Part shown: in pieces, positions 45,122 to 56,234 of the stretch
How the letters are laid out: the number at the start of each line of letters is the position of its first letter
How positions within the stretch are numbered: the stretch's first letter is position 1
NCBI GenBank assembly: GCA_003049465.1
Contig: PYSS01000028.1
Location: forward strand, 193,516 to 257,515
DNA: 64,000 nucleotides
Source: Magnaporthiopsis rhizophila
Lineage: Eukaryota > Ascomycota > Sordariomycetes > Magnaporthales > Magnaporthaceae
Reading direction: 5' to 3'
Notes under the pieces: model-generated
Seen by the model: only the letters and a program-made list of their open reading frames with translations
Databases searched by the model: none
What the model was told of the DNA's origin: nothing
Program-made: the position numbers and the translations under genes

Positions 45122-46438
45122 AGAATAGATGAGATGGCCCGGATGTCTGCACGTCTAGAGTGATGTACTTGTGTTGAAACGATAACGCGGTGGGTTTGGG
45201 TTCGCGCAGTCTGCCTTATTGTGTTACACCCGCATGTACTGTATTTATGACTAGAATGAACGAAGAAGGAGGGCACATGACAGCGGTATAGATAGAGGGA
45301 AGGTTTGGGAATATCGTGGGTTTTAAGGACCGGATTGGAGCGGGGAACACATGTAAGTGGCAGTGCGCATAAACGAGAGGAAGTCTGAGAGGAGGGAGCA
45401 CCGAGATACAGTTTCTAGCAAGGGGTGGAGGGAAGAGGCAAGCAATTATGTAGCTTTCTTAGAATTGTCACCAGGTTTCTACATCTCGAGGTGCTGCCGT
45501 TGAATCCGTCCGTGCGTTATTCCGGCCCCCTCCTGTTCTTGTTGCTGGCCAGTGGTTGGGGCGACGTTGTTCCGGATACGTGAGGGTGGGGTGACTTTCT
45601 CGCAAAGGGGCTGATACCGAATTTTGCGACCCCTGTCAGGACCTTCTCAGCCGCACGCACGCCAAGCTAAGCCAAAGCGCCTCTCCGGGATCATGGACAA
45701 GTCCCAGGTGGGTCCTGTGTGTTCGCCCAAGACGTTGTTGGGTTGGAAGCGTGGAAAACGTCCCTCAGGAGCTCCCTTTATCCAGAGCTCGACGATGCTA
45801 ACGGAGGGAGGAGAGTGTCTGGGGTCGGTGCCTCGAAAACAGTCCATGAAAACAAGATTGCGGCAGCGGACGTTTGATTTGTTTTTTGCGCCCAATCGCT
45901 TCGCGTGGGCCAAGCCAAGCCAAGTCCCGTGGGCCGAACAGAGCAAAGTGCTTCCAGCCTTCTTCAGCCGTTCGCGATCTAGCCTGGTCCGAGTCCCAAA
46001 TTACCCAGTCGCTGATCTCGCTCGCCGTCAGGGGTCAATGGCACTATTGAGGTTGCTGGACCAATGGCGGCCGAGTGCAGCCACACGGCCATGTGTCGCT
46101 CAAGGCCGGACACACCCTCAGGAACCAGCGTTTTGCTGTTTTGTTCATTAGGCGTGCCGGGTTGCTATGCAGACAACAAGCCACATCCTCAAGTCTGCCT
46201 GCGCCATGGCCAGCCAGGGCTGATCAGCGGGGGGTGCCCGCTTGCGCTATGAATCCCGTCTAGGTATCTATATCTATCAAGGAGCAGCCCCTTATCGCGT
46301 CTCGTCACGCTCCCGAGAAAATCTTGGGACTTCCTTCTTTTATCTTCTGCACTGCCGCCACGGCAAATTGTTGCCGCAGAAGCGTACTTGCCCATCGTCT
46401 TGTCAGGCGAGAAGCATCACCCCGCTTGTTGGCCCGTC
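45122..46438. other. 1.3-kb intergenic region
   Basis: Flavohemoglobin 3' flank and promoter region of the VWA gene. TATCTATATCTATC near 46264-46278 could be a TATA-like element about 165 bp before the VWA start. No gene seen. Confidence 0.4.
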
Positions 46439-48987
46439 ATGCGTCACTTGCATCTGCTGGCCCTGGCACTGCCGGCCCTGGTCTCCACCACAAGTATCCG
46501 CCTGTTTCCGAGAGACTCGACAGCGGTAACTGGCGTGGGCTCGGTTATCGCGAAGCGCGAGGAGGCATGCGCAGACCTGCGCGTCACCTCCAACAATGGC
46601 GACCGTAAAGTGGCCCTCGTTATCGACTCATCTGGCTCCATGAGCTCCAACGACCCGGGGAGGAGACGGATCGACGCCGGGAGGTCGCTTGCCGACTTTC
46701 TCATCTCGAACGGCGAGGCCGGCGGAGGAAAGACGGCAGACCAGCTGACGGTCGTCGACTTCGACGACGTGGCGAAAGTGATCTATCCTCTCGGCGATCC
46801 CGCAGGTGCCAATGCTACCTTGAGCAAGATCGACGCGTCTGGCGGTACAAATATTGCAAGCGGCGTCAACAAGGCAAGTTGGCCTGTCTCTGCTTCTCAG
46901 TGCCTAGGGGATCCAGGGAGGAGACTGAGGGAAGATCTGTTGGGGCGGCAGCCAAAAACCCCACTAACACATCAAATCACCCACCTGGTTCTAGGCCTTC
47001 GATCTCCTCACAGCCAGCGATACCAGAGCAACGGACAAGCGAAGCGCCATCGTCGTCTTCACCGACGGCTCAGACGGGAGCGCGACGGCTCTCGTCAACG
47101 CGATCCGGAAAGCCACAGGGGCGGGGATCCGAGTCTCGTTTGGCTTCCTCGACCTGGGGGCCTCGCAGCAGCCGAAGGAGATTCTGAAGGCGGTTCGGGA
47201 GTCGCGAGGCGTCTACGCCACCATCACGGCGGCTGCCGGCAGCATAAACTTCATCAACTACGTGCTCCTGAACGGCCTGACGTACCAAGACAACCCTCAG
47301 GGATACGACTCGCAGCTACTGGCCGGCCTTTCCCAAACCTACGTCATTAGCGGTGGCACTGTCACGCTGAAGTACCAGGCTGTCGCGGGCGAAGTCATTG
47401 TTAGTACCGGGCTGTGGTGACAGCTTCCGTATAATTGTTCCTTAGGGCTACTCACTGACCTACCTCCATCGCCCATTTATATAGTCTTTCCGGGTTGTCA
47501 GTATCGGGGCGGGCACTCTTACGTCCGTCGCGCAGATGGGAGGGTCCACGATCAGCCCGGCCGGCGCGTCCTCGTCTGTTGTGTCGGTCACGGCGCCCAA
47601 CTCAGGTCAGATCGAGCTCCAGGTGTCACCGAAATCTGGCGGCGCTCCACAAGACGCCTTGTTCTCCGTCACCACAACCTCCAATGTGCCTCTGAAGAAC
47701 TGCACTGTATGTTTCTAGCCACACTAACTGGGGTGAGGTTTCATTGCGTGCTAACTCGGTCGTTTCCCGCTCAAGGTCGGCGTCGGGCCTACTGAAGAGG
47801 GTGGTCTCAGCACGGGTGCCAAGGCGGGCATCGGAATCGGTGTCACGGTCGCCGCGCTGGGACTGCTCGGAGGAGGTGGTTATTTCGTAAGTTCGCGCAA
47901 ATCAAACCGCATTTCTGAGGAGGATTCCTCATACTGACCTGCGTACTTTGGACGATACCAGGCGTTCAAGCATTTCCACGTTGGCGGTGCAGAGGGAGGA
48001 ATTGGCGCTGCGCCGGCTGGCGATGGTGGCATCTCGTCCAATATCGCCGCCAACGGCGGCAACACCACAAACCTCGCTCCTGGGTTCGAGAAGGTGATGC
48101 CGCCTTCGGACGTCATGCCTGTGCCTCCCGACGGCGGGAACGGCCTGGCTCCTTCGACAACCGGGCAAGGCGGATTCGGTCCGAACGGCGTCGGGGACGG
48201 CGGTCTTGGGCAGAACCCAATGAACATCCCCCCCAGCATGTCACCACCGCCACCGGTAGGAGGGCCGCCTGGTAGCGTCTTCGTTCCCGTTTTTGTTCCC
48301 CCGATGCTGCCGCCGGCGTCTCCGCCACCCAGGGACTCTGCGGACCCCCACAACAGAGCCGTTTCGCCGCTATCGCACCACTCGTCTCTACCGCCTGGAT
48401 TCAATCCTCCGCAGTGGCAGCCCCAGGGCGGTCCCCCGCTCCACGAGCTTCAGCAAAACATCACGACGGGCGGTCCTGGGAACCTGCAGCAAACGCTGGG
48501 AGGCAGCCCACCCTCGGAGCTTGGAGGCAGTGAGCCCATTTCATCGAACGCGACTCCTGGCCACGGCGGCATTACCCCGATGGGTAGCGAGGGCGGCCTT
48601 TCCCAGCCCCGAGGTGGTGGTAGTGGTGTTATGCCTAACCACACGGGCAGCACATTTGCGCCGAGCTCTGGGGACATTGGGTCGTTCCCACCCTCGCATG
48701 GTGATGTAGGTTTCCCTGATGCTCCGTGTCCTCCTGGTCCACCAGGAGTAGGGCCTCCCGCCGGAGGATCACCATTCGGACCCACCCAGCCGTCGGTCTA
48801 CGTCCCCGGCTCGTCCTTTGGCATCCCCGGCCAGGACGGTCAGAGGAACAAGCATCATCACCACCACTGGCTGCCGGCGTATGCGACGTGTGAGGATCGA
48901 GACTGCATTTTGCACTCGAGCACTCACGTTTGCCATCAGGGCTGCCAGTGTTCCTGCCAGGACCCGAACTGTCCCCTGAATCGTTGA
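46439..48987 (+). CDS. Secreted/transmembrane VWA-domain protein with Pro/Gly-rich tail
   Basis: Structure join(46439..46873,46995..47399,47485..47706,47776..47886,47962..48987), 732 aa. Signal peptide MRHLHLLALALPALVS. The von Willebrand A domain has an intact MIDAS: D63-S-S-G-S67, the Thr in GTNIASG, D169 in VFTDGSDGS. A second beta-rich region follows (TVTLKYQAVAGE to SVTTTSNVPLKNCT), then a TM span (GAKAGIGIGVTVAALGLLGG, about 368-388). The tail (about 340 aa) is rich in Gly/Pro/Asn and ends in five His and seven Cys (HHHHHW; CHQGCQCSCQDPNC). Intron 1 is GC-AG (AAG, then GCAAGT); the other three are GT-AG. Adhesion or wall sensing is plausible from the architecture; nothing proves it. Confidence 0.88.
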
Positions 48988-49718
48988 TGAGCGTCGGTTG
49001 GAATGGGGTGGGATTTGATCAGTTGTTCAGCACTTGTATTTTGACGCATGCTCCTTGCTCCCTAGTTGCCTGCCTATTCTAGGGCTAGCTTGTTTAATTT
49101 CCTTCCACGCCACGCTGCGAAGCAATGGTCTGGTTTAACTTTGCTTCCTTCCTGCTAGCGTGGGAAGGAGATCCTTGAACCGAGATGCTAGCCTTCATTG
49201 GTGGATTTGGATATCATAATACCCCCTTTTTCTCAATGTCCTTGACAAACAGAGCCTTCGTGATAAGTATCCGACAGAGTTTACGTGGAGCCATATTAGA
49301 CCTTGGACCTGCATGCTTGGCGCCAAGTTTACAGGCTGCGGTCAAGCGTCGCCGTTGCAGTAGTAGCCATGTCGGTTGAATCGGCGTTGGGATCTGGGCA
49401 GCCCTACCCCGGGATGTCATTAGTGGCTATCCATGCTGACCACTGGTATGTCTTGTTCCGGCCGGGAGCCGGGTTGTTGGCGAGTATGCGCCCTTGCAAT
49501 GTTTCCCGTTGCCGCATTCCCTCGTCGGTCTCCGCGGAGAGCTTAGAGGCAGTTGTCTCAAAACTGAGCCGTTGTCGCCGACCTCGGCCAGGTTTTGCGT
49601 GAGTACCCAAGGCATCTATCTATCTCCAAGGGCAACATTCCCCCAGCAGGCATTTTATTTTGTCGTGGAATGCAGAAACGCGGGCACGCGGACTCGAGTT
49701 ATCGCAAGCATCGCCGCC
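48988..49718. other. Convergent 3' spacer
   Basis: About 730 bases between convergent genes; no recognisable gene or repeat. Confidence 0.4.
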
Positions 49719-50384
49719 CTAGCTGGCAGCTCCTCCTCCTCCACCCAAGAGGCCGACCGCGCGGGGCGGCCCCAGGCGCGCGACGGTACCGGGCCTCAGG
49801 CCGACGCGGGCCTCGATCTCCGGGTCGGCGACGCCGCGGGCGCGCATCACGAGGGCGTCGCGGATGGTGGCGACGCCGGCGAGCTCGCGGCCCGGGAAGC
49901 CGGGCCGGGCCATCTCGGCGGCCTCGCGGTCGGCCCGGAGCTGCAGGGCGCGGCGGGCGTTGAGCGCCGAGAGCGTCGGGTTCCTGGCGACCACGGGTCG
50001 CGGGGCGGCGGTGGACGAGTTGGACAGCGTCGGGTTCGGCTGGACGGCGCCGATCTGCCGTAGCCGGTCCGCGAGGGTGCCGGTGCTGGTGCCGCCGTTG
50101 GGTGGGCTGGGATCCATGGAGTCGAGGCGGATTGCTGCGGGAGGGGGCAAAAGAGAGACAAGGTCAGTGGTCTGGAGGTGGTGAAGTAGGTTCGCAACAC
50201 ACGCACCCTCATCCTTCACGCCCGGGGTTCTCTTGGAGGGAGCAGGAGCGGGGTTCCTGCTGCTCGCCGGGGATGGCGGCGCTGGTGGTCTTGAAGTGGC
50301 GGCCGAGGGAGGCGACAGGTTGCCGGATCTGCTCGGATACCTTCGCACAGAAGTCTGTGCGGCTTTGGAGGCTGAAGAGCCCAT
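49719..50384 (-). CDS. Conserved hypothetical protein with N-myristoylation-like start and HTH-like C-terminus
   Basis: Structure complement(join(49719..50134,50207..50384)), 197 aa. The intron (72 nt, GTGCGT to CGCAG) joins GVKDE to AIRLDSMDPS. MGSSASKA fits an N-myristoylation signal, and a basic patch (RRYPSRS) follows. A Pro/Ser/Ala-rich middle leads to a conserved core (LADRLRQIGAVQPNPTLSNSS; LNARRALQLRADREAAE). The end IRDALVMRARGVADPEIEARV plus GLRPGTVARLG has the shape of a helix-turn-helix. I recall fungal hypotheticals of the same layout; their function is unknown to me. A longer frame upstream of 50384 exists only by read-through. Confidence 0.75.
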   Translation of the reverse strand: MGSSASKAAQTSVRRYPSRSGNLSPPSAATSRPPAPPSPASSRNPAPAPSKRTPGVKDEGACVANLLHHLQTTDLVSLLPPPAAIRLDSMDPSPPNGGTSTGTLADRLRQIGAVQPNPTLSNSSTAAPRPVVARNPTLSALNARRALQLRADREAAEMARPGFPGRELAGVATIRDALVMRARGVADPEIEARVGLRPGTVARLGPPRAVGLLGGGGGAAS

Positions 50385-50778
50385 GGTGATTGTCGGCGAG
50401 ATTGGGCGGCCGGCAGAATTTGACGACGCCAGTGTTCTCTGGGCTGATGATCGAGGTTGGTTCGACGACGATGACGAGAAACTGCGGGCGGAGCTGAAAT
50501 GCATTTCGTCGATTGTTACGTAGCTGGGCCCACTTTTGACGTTTATAAGTCGGGTCCGTTGCCAATGCATGTCAAACTCGACGACAACTCGGTTTGTTTT
50601 GTTGTCAGATCCTAAACTCAAAATACCATAGCCAAAAATCGCTGCTCTATCTAGCCCTAGATCTTTCATCCTTCGCCCGTCCTTCTTATTAGTTCCCATA
50701 ACTTGTCCCATACTGAAGCCAACCTGGGACTGATACTACTGCTAATACCAGAAACTACACATACGTCCATTCGTCCGC
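50385..50778. other. Spacer between two minus-strand genes
   Basis: About 390 bases; promoter and leader of the small HTH-like gene and 3' end of the 927-residue gene. Nothing else seen. Confidence 0.4.
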
Positions 50779-53620
50779 CTAGGGGTCCAGATCCATCCCT
50801 CCAGAGCTATCCGGAACCAACGACGGGTCGACGGGCGGAAGGGCTACCGTCTCGGGCACCCCGGGCGGCGTGGGAGGCCGCGACGAGACGCCCTGGAATG
50901 ACACCAGCCCCGACAGCCTCGACAAGAACGATTTCTTTTGCGGCGCGGGGTCGGGGATGCCGAGGGCTTTGAACAGGGAAAGGTCAGCTTGGAATGTCTC
51001 TGGGGGGCTGGGGGAAAAACTTACCAGCCGCCAGCTTGTTGCTGACGTGCGACACGATGGCCTCCTTCTGGAGGACGGTGTCGCCGTAGAAGACGGCCGG
51101 CCCGCGCTTGTACACGACCTTGCTCTCGCCGAAGCGCGTTGCCTTGCGCATGAGCCACTCCGGCTCGGCCGGGTCGATGACGCAGGGGTCCCAGAGCAGC
51201 TCATCGTCCACCTCCAACCCGCTCCGCATCTTGGCCTGGCGCTCCGGCTTCTGCAGCTCGACCGGATAACGGTCGAGCGAGAAGTACCTCCGCGCTCGCC
51301 CGCGGATCACCACCTGGCCCCAGTCCCACAGCGGCTCGCGGATCGGCACCGACACGTCGCTGCCGTCCACCGCCGTCGCCTGCAGCCACCGCGTCGGGTA
51401 GATCGTGTTGGCGTTGCGCTCGGCCTCCTCGAGCACCTTGGTCCGAACCCGCTTGAGCGCGGCGACCTCGTCCAGCCCCGCCGCGGACCGGTCGCCCTCG
51501 ACTTTGGCGCAGACCGATGCGAGCGTCGGCGGGCAGCCCGTCACCTCGCGCCACTTGTCCACCAGGTCCTCCCACTCTGCCAGCGCCCTGGGCATATTGG
51601 CCGGCCCCAGCGTCTTGGCGTCCTCCAACCGCTTCTCTAGGACAGCGCACGTGTACCCAAGACGGTAGGACAGCGCTGTGAAGAAGTTCCACACCTTCGG
51701 GTCGGGTTCCGGCGTCTCTCCGGCCGCAACCTCGCTCCAGCTCTTGAACTCGGAAGGGCGTGGCGCCCCCACCGCGTCGGACTCTTCGTCCTCGGCTGAG
51801 CCGCCACCACCGCCCACTCCAAAAATCTTTTCCCGCGGCATGACGACGAGCATTTCCGGGTGCATGTCGGTGTACGGCCGCGACACATAACCGTATTCCT
51901 CGAGATCCTGTCGGAAGTGAATACGCCCCTCCTCATCTAGCCTGTCGAGCCAGAAGCAGGCGTCGTGGACCGAGAAGTGGATCTTCTGGTTCACGCCCAT
52001 GGTCCCCTTGTGCATCTCGCTGAGCAGATCCTCGACCGAGACCTCGGCGTCGTTGGATGGAAACAGGCCTTCCGGTGACAAGTCGTCGAGAATCCTCTGG
52101 AGCCGGTTGATAAACACGAGGTACAGCGGCGTCTGACGGTCGAGCTCCCGGAGCATCCCCCGGTTGACTGACGGCTGGGTGAGCAGCCGCAGGAACCCCA
52201 GCTCCGTCTCATTCAGGAGCCTGAGCCGCCCGTCCTCGAGCTTGTCCACAGCACGCCAGCGCAACAACTCGGGGTTAGGCCGCCCGCCCTCCTTGCCCCA
52301 GTCACGATGCTCAACGCAACGGAATATGAGCTCCCGCGGCGCCACCATGAAGCTGCGGTTCATCAGGGCAGAGATGGCCTTGCAGGCCTTGAGCATCTGG
52401 TGTGCGTGCTCTATGGCAGACGGCTGGCCATGGTTGACATAGGCCACGCGTGGCCGGGGCAGCGCCACCCACTGCTGCCCGGTGCTGGGAAGTGCACCCT
52501 CCTCGACCAGCACGCTCGACGAGCCGTGACTACCCTCGGTGGTCTTGCGCGCCTCGTCCCACCACGTGTCGAAGGCGCGCCAGTAGTGGTGCATGCGCCT
52601 AGTGTACGGGCTGCCTCCGACGTCCCCGCCCTTGGCCTCCTCGCGCGGGATGGCGACGGGCGTGAACTGGATCCTGCTGGCTGACCGCTGCATGATGTAG
52701 AGGTCCGACGTCTTGATGGGCGGCACCACCCGGCACCACACCGTCTGCGCCGTGCTGTTCTCGCCGCTGTTCAGCTGGTTCAGGCACATCTGGAGACCGG
52801 CGCGCCGCCGCCCGCGGATCCAGGCGTAGCTCTCGGCCGAGTCTGTGATGTTGTCCGAAGGCCGGATGTGATACACCGGTCGCCCGAGCAAGCTCTCCTG
52901 GTACTGCGTCTCCTCGGCGCTGGCGAGGGCGGCCTCCGACGCCGACCCCTCCGTCCAAACGGCTTCCTCGGACGCGGCCAGCCTCTTGATGTGGAGTTCC
53001 GAGCCGGGGAAGACGTTTACCAGGTCGTTGACGACGGTCGGCGGCCTGTGGAGCACCTTGCGTGCCGTCAGCACGCCCTCAGCGCCGCGGACAAGGCCCA
53101 GGTTGTTACTCGGGTTGGGCGGCAGGCTCAGCGCCGGCGTCTTGATGACGTGGTCCGGGCGCGGCATCTTGGGGATCTCGGGTTTCCGCGAGTTGTGCTT
53201 GATGAAGTCCAAGTGCGACTGCAGCGACACGCGCACCTCGTTGAGCAGGTCGAGCGTCGGCTTCTTGAAGCTGCTCATCATGGGGCTGGTCTCCAGGAAG
53301 TGAATGTAGTCCATGGCGTCCACCACCTTGCCCTCCCAGTCCGGGCAGGTGTACGGGTCCTCATCGGCGAGGAAGTTGTAGATATGAGTCAGGCGCTCCC
53401 CGGCCGACGGCTGGACCTGGCCCCTGAAGACGTGCGTGTACTCTGTGTCGTCTGGGTGAGGCGCAAAGGCCGGGGGCGTCCAGTTGTACGGCGTCCGCGC
53501 CTGAGGCCCATCCCGCGCATGTTCGCCCCCGAGTCCTGTCGGCATCGTGCTGCGTATCCCCGTCGTCTGGGTTGTGGTCCCAGCAGCATTGTAGCCGCCA
53601 ACCCCGGCTGCGCGAGACAT
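50779..53620 (-). CDS. Large unrecognised protein, 927 aa
   Basis: Structure complement(join(50779..50966,51025..53620)); the intron is 58 nt with GTAAGT donor and AAG acceptor, joining KLAAG-type sequence to ALGIPDPAPQKKSF. I do not recognise the family. The N-terminus is low-complexity and ends in PYNWTPPAFAPHPDDTEYTH. The body is charged and rich in Trp/Arg/Glu (YAWIRGRRRAGLQMCLNQLN; FRCVEHRDWGKEGGRPNPEL; VSVEDLLSEMHKGTMGVNQK; WNFFTALSYRLGYTCAVLEK; EWEDLVDKWREVTGCPP), and it looks soluble, helical and cytosolic or nuclear. No signal peptide, TM or known catalytic motif is visible. The C-terminus is Pro-rich (SSRPPTPPGVPETVALPPV). The codon pattern is uniform and the long ORF clearly coding. 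Confidence 0.8.
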
Positions 53621-54589
53621 TTTGAAGTCGGCTCGGGTTGCGTCTCCTGCTTATTATTGTGGTGCTGCTCTTTTTCCTGGGCAGCCTGGACGACGTATCT
53701 TCTAGCACCTCTGTGATGGCCGTCGTAGAGGAGCAGCAGTGAAAGAGGGCGTGGGAGAGAGAAAGAAAGGAGAAAGAAGCGGAGGTGGAATTTGAAGAGA
53801 TATCGCGAGAAACGGGGGTCTCTCTTTGTTTGCCTCCCAGCCGCATCCTGGCAATAAGACATGAATGGGCTGGCTTCTTCTTGTTGCTGCCGTTTCTGTC
53901 GGGACTGGGGGTCGCAAGAATGCGAACCGGTCGCCTCTGGAATGCGCCAGTCGCCATCCCTTTGGTTGTTTTCGGACTGCCGTTCTGCTTCTCAAAGGCG
54001 CCACGAAAAGAACCCAGCTCTCCCTCGCTCCCTCAAAACACGTCCCTTTTGTGTTTTGAAGGTGCATAGGGTTGACGGAGGAGATAAGCGTAGCAAAGCT
54101 CGCCCATCCGTTTGTCTGTCTATCGGCGCAGGGGCTTATGTTCCTCGTATGCGTCTATCAAACATGGCTTGGAGAGTGTTTTTCACGGGGGATAAAAAGG
54201 TCCGGTTAAGAGTGTTGTTCCCGCTTATACCCTCTCCGAATATCTCAAGCTCGAGAACGGCTGTTGCTCGGGCATCTATCCCATCGCGCATGTAATTCCC
54301 CTGCCACTCCAGATGTTGCGTCGGGGCCATACCTACTTGTATCCTGCGCGTTTGGAAGGGGAGAGCGAGCAAAACCATCACGGGCTTCGTAACCATCTCA
54401 AATAAGGGGGGAAGAAAAAATATGAAATATACTATTGGAATAGGCATTTCTATGCGTATGCGATCCGGAAAAGGAGGATGGAATGAAGGGACCCTCTGGG
54501 CCCCTTTGGATCCCGCACGGGCCAATCGGCCTGTGTGGCTAGAGCGGCGGATCGCCCTTTGGGCAATCGCCTCCAAATTATAAAAGGGC
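53621..54589. other. Upstream spacer leading into the AT-rich island
   Basis: GC-normal sequence with no recognised gene. It ends abruptly near 54590, where AT content rises sharply. Confidence 0.4.
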
Positions 54590-54764
54590 AGTCCTATGCC
54601 CTACTTTAGGCAGATAAATTCCTTCCTCCTTATATATAATAATAGGATTTTCCCAGATTATAAAGATTATTATTCACCCTTTTTGGAAATCTCCGAGCCA
54701 ATTTAATAGGAGAAACCTATTTTTACCAATACTAATCGGTATTATTAAAAAATAATATAAACGG

Positions 54765-55115
54765 TTAAGTAAAAAGTTTAGCGCTAAATATTTACCCGTT
54801 GGATTTTTAAAATTAGGGAAAGGTTGGTGAAAAATTTAGGAGTAAAGGAATACCTTTCCTCCGTTTATGTCACGGTACGATCCCTTATATAAGGACCAAG
54901 CACGTCGTAGCCCCGGATATGACAACGTTCCCTTTTGCTTTGGTGTAACGGGTACTACCTTGGTCTAGTCCTGTGACAAGTGGCGCAAAAAATTAATCCA
55001 TACTATCCGGTGCAAAATTAATAATGTTAAAGAATTGGAGCGGGTAAAATGGGAGAAGGCCGAAAAGGCGGCTGTACAGGCCCCTGCCTTTTTTAATTTT
55101 CTGCTTTTCGAATTT
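54765..55115 (+). pseudogene. Plus-strand coding remnant, copy 1 (antisense to pol)
   Basis: Reads RKKLIHTIRCKINN and then VKELERVKWEKAEKAAVQAP, a charged, probably coiled-coil segment. An upstream part (around 54765-54830) aligns with the same region of copy 2. It is broken by stops and the 111-bp insert. Family uncertain; it resembles C-terminal tails of some fungal transposases but is not assigned. Confidence 0.45.
54868..54978. repeat. 111-bp GC-normal insert with TGTCAC/GTGACA ends
   Basis: Begins TGTCAC and ends GTGACA (a 6-bp inverted pair with TG...CA termini), lies in AT-rich sequence, and interrupts a stretch that is continuous in the second copy. Could be a small LTR-like or foldback insertion. 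Flanks GTTTA and AGTGG do not form a target duplication. Confidence 0.4.
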
Positions 55116-55460
55116 CCTTTATTACCTGCAAATTAGGCCAATCCTTTGGTTAATTTAAATTTGAATTTATTTGGCTTTTTTTTACCAGGTTAATTATTGC
55201 TTTTCCTAATAATTTTTTTTTTGCTAATTTTTTTATAATTATTTTTGCTAATATTTTTGTAAAACTTTCTGGCAGTTTTTAAGGTTTGTTTTTTTCCATA
55301 TATTATATTTATGGTTTTATCCTGCCTATTTAACCAAATACCACTTTTTGCGGTAGCATATTTTATTATTAAGGATTTTTTTAATTTTTTATTCCTGGTT
55401 TGGGTTAATTTTTACTAATTTTGTGCTTTTCGAACCAAATAGTGCCAATTTTAGCAGGGA

Positions 55461-55876
55461 TGTTATAATCACAGGCCTTCTGCTCCTAAGGTAGGGCACC
55501 TAGGGGCGGTGTTGAGCAGTACTGGTCTTGCAAGGTCGCCTTGCACGTGATCTGGGGTCTGGTAAGAACGTTGTCTGTTATTGCTTGCCCAAAGAGTTGC
55601 CTTAGAGCTAACTTAGGTTGACTGATACCGAAGCCTCAGTTAAGACTATTTATTTACTTGGAGGCCCTGTCTCTACTTATAGGCGGACAACCCCTTTACT
55701 AGATTCCTTGATCTGTGATCTGCGAGGCAGATCACGGATCACCCTGTGTTACGTGACTCCCCCCACAGCCTGGCCTTGGTTATTTGGCCCTTGGCCTGCG
55801 CGACTACGGGGTAAAGGCGTCCTGTTGGGGCTTAGCCCCCCAACCCTTCTGTCCCCTGCCAGCTGTGGTCGTAACA
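55461..55876 (-). repeat. Solo LTR with 5-bp target-site duplication
   Basis: 416 bp with TGTTA...TAACA termini, flanked on both sides by AGGGA (55456-55460 and 55877-55881). Its ends match the LTRs at 57045-57535 and 63887 onward, in the same orientation. GC content is normal, unlike its surroundings, so it was inserted after the bulk of the mutation or escaped it. A lone LTR with an intact duplication is the usual result of LTR-LTR recombination removing an internal region. Confidence 0.88.
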
Positions 55877-55921
55877 AGGGAAACATAAAAAAATAAAATG
55901 GATTTTTATAATTAATAATAG

Positions 55922-56215
55922 TTAAAATTCGTAATTAACTGTTAAAATTATTTTTTTAACCCTGAATAGTTTAAATTTTTTATAATCCAGCTTATTATTT
56001 AGCCGTTTTATTTTAATATTGCAGCGCAAAAGATAAATGCTATTCTTTTTTTTAAAAGTTGGTTTTTCGAGCTTTTTTTTATTTGTTTGGGTGGATATAT
56101 ATTTTCGAAACTTTTCGAATTTTCCCTGTAACTGTTTATATAGCTTGGTTATTTTAATAACCTGTATTTTTGTTATTGGAGTATTTTTTCCTGCTTTGGG
56201 TTCCTTATTTACCAT
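55922..56215 (-). pseudogene. Gypsy integrase C-terminal remnant, copy 1
   Basis: The minus-strand frame of 97 codons includes IYLLRCNIKIKRLNNKLDYK followed by KFKLFRVKKI and VNYEF, the typical C-terminal end of Ty3/gypsy integrases (normally VYLLRRNIKTKRPSDKLDxKKLGPF). A parallel copy lies at about 58650-58975. The rest of pol is missing in this copy. Confidence 0.8.
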
Positions 56216-56234
56216 AAATATAAACCTATAATTT

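Larger units (their letters stand above)
54600..56234 (-). mobile_element. Truncated second copy of the gypsy element 3' region
   Basis: Sequence here matches 57.9-58.97 kb in order and orientation: an antisense-strand coiled-coil-like remnant (54765-55115), a non-coding stretch, then the integrase C-terminus (minus strand, 55922-56215). Interrupted by a solo LTR (55461-55876) and perhaps by a 111-bp insert. The match ends near 56234, where an LTR in the opposite orientation begins. Less mutated than the other copy. Confidence 0.75.

Noticed and set aside
56037..56231. Hydrophobic plus-strand ORFs (56037-56231 and 58778-58972)
   Set aside because: They are the complement of the integrase C-terminus on the minus strand; the Phe/Leu richness comes from T-runs.
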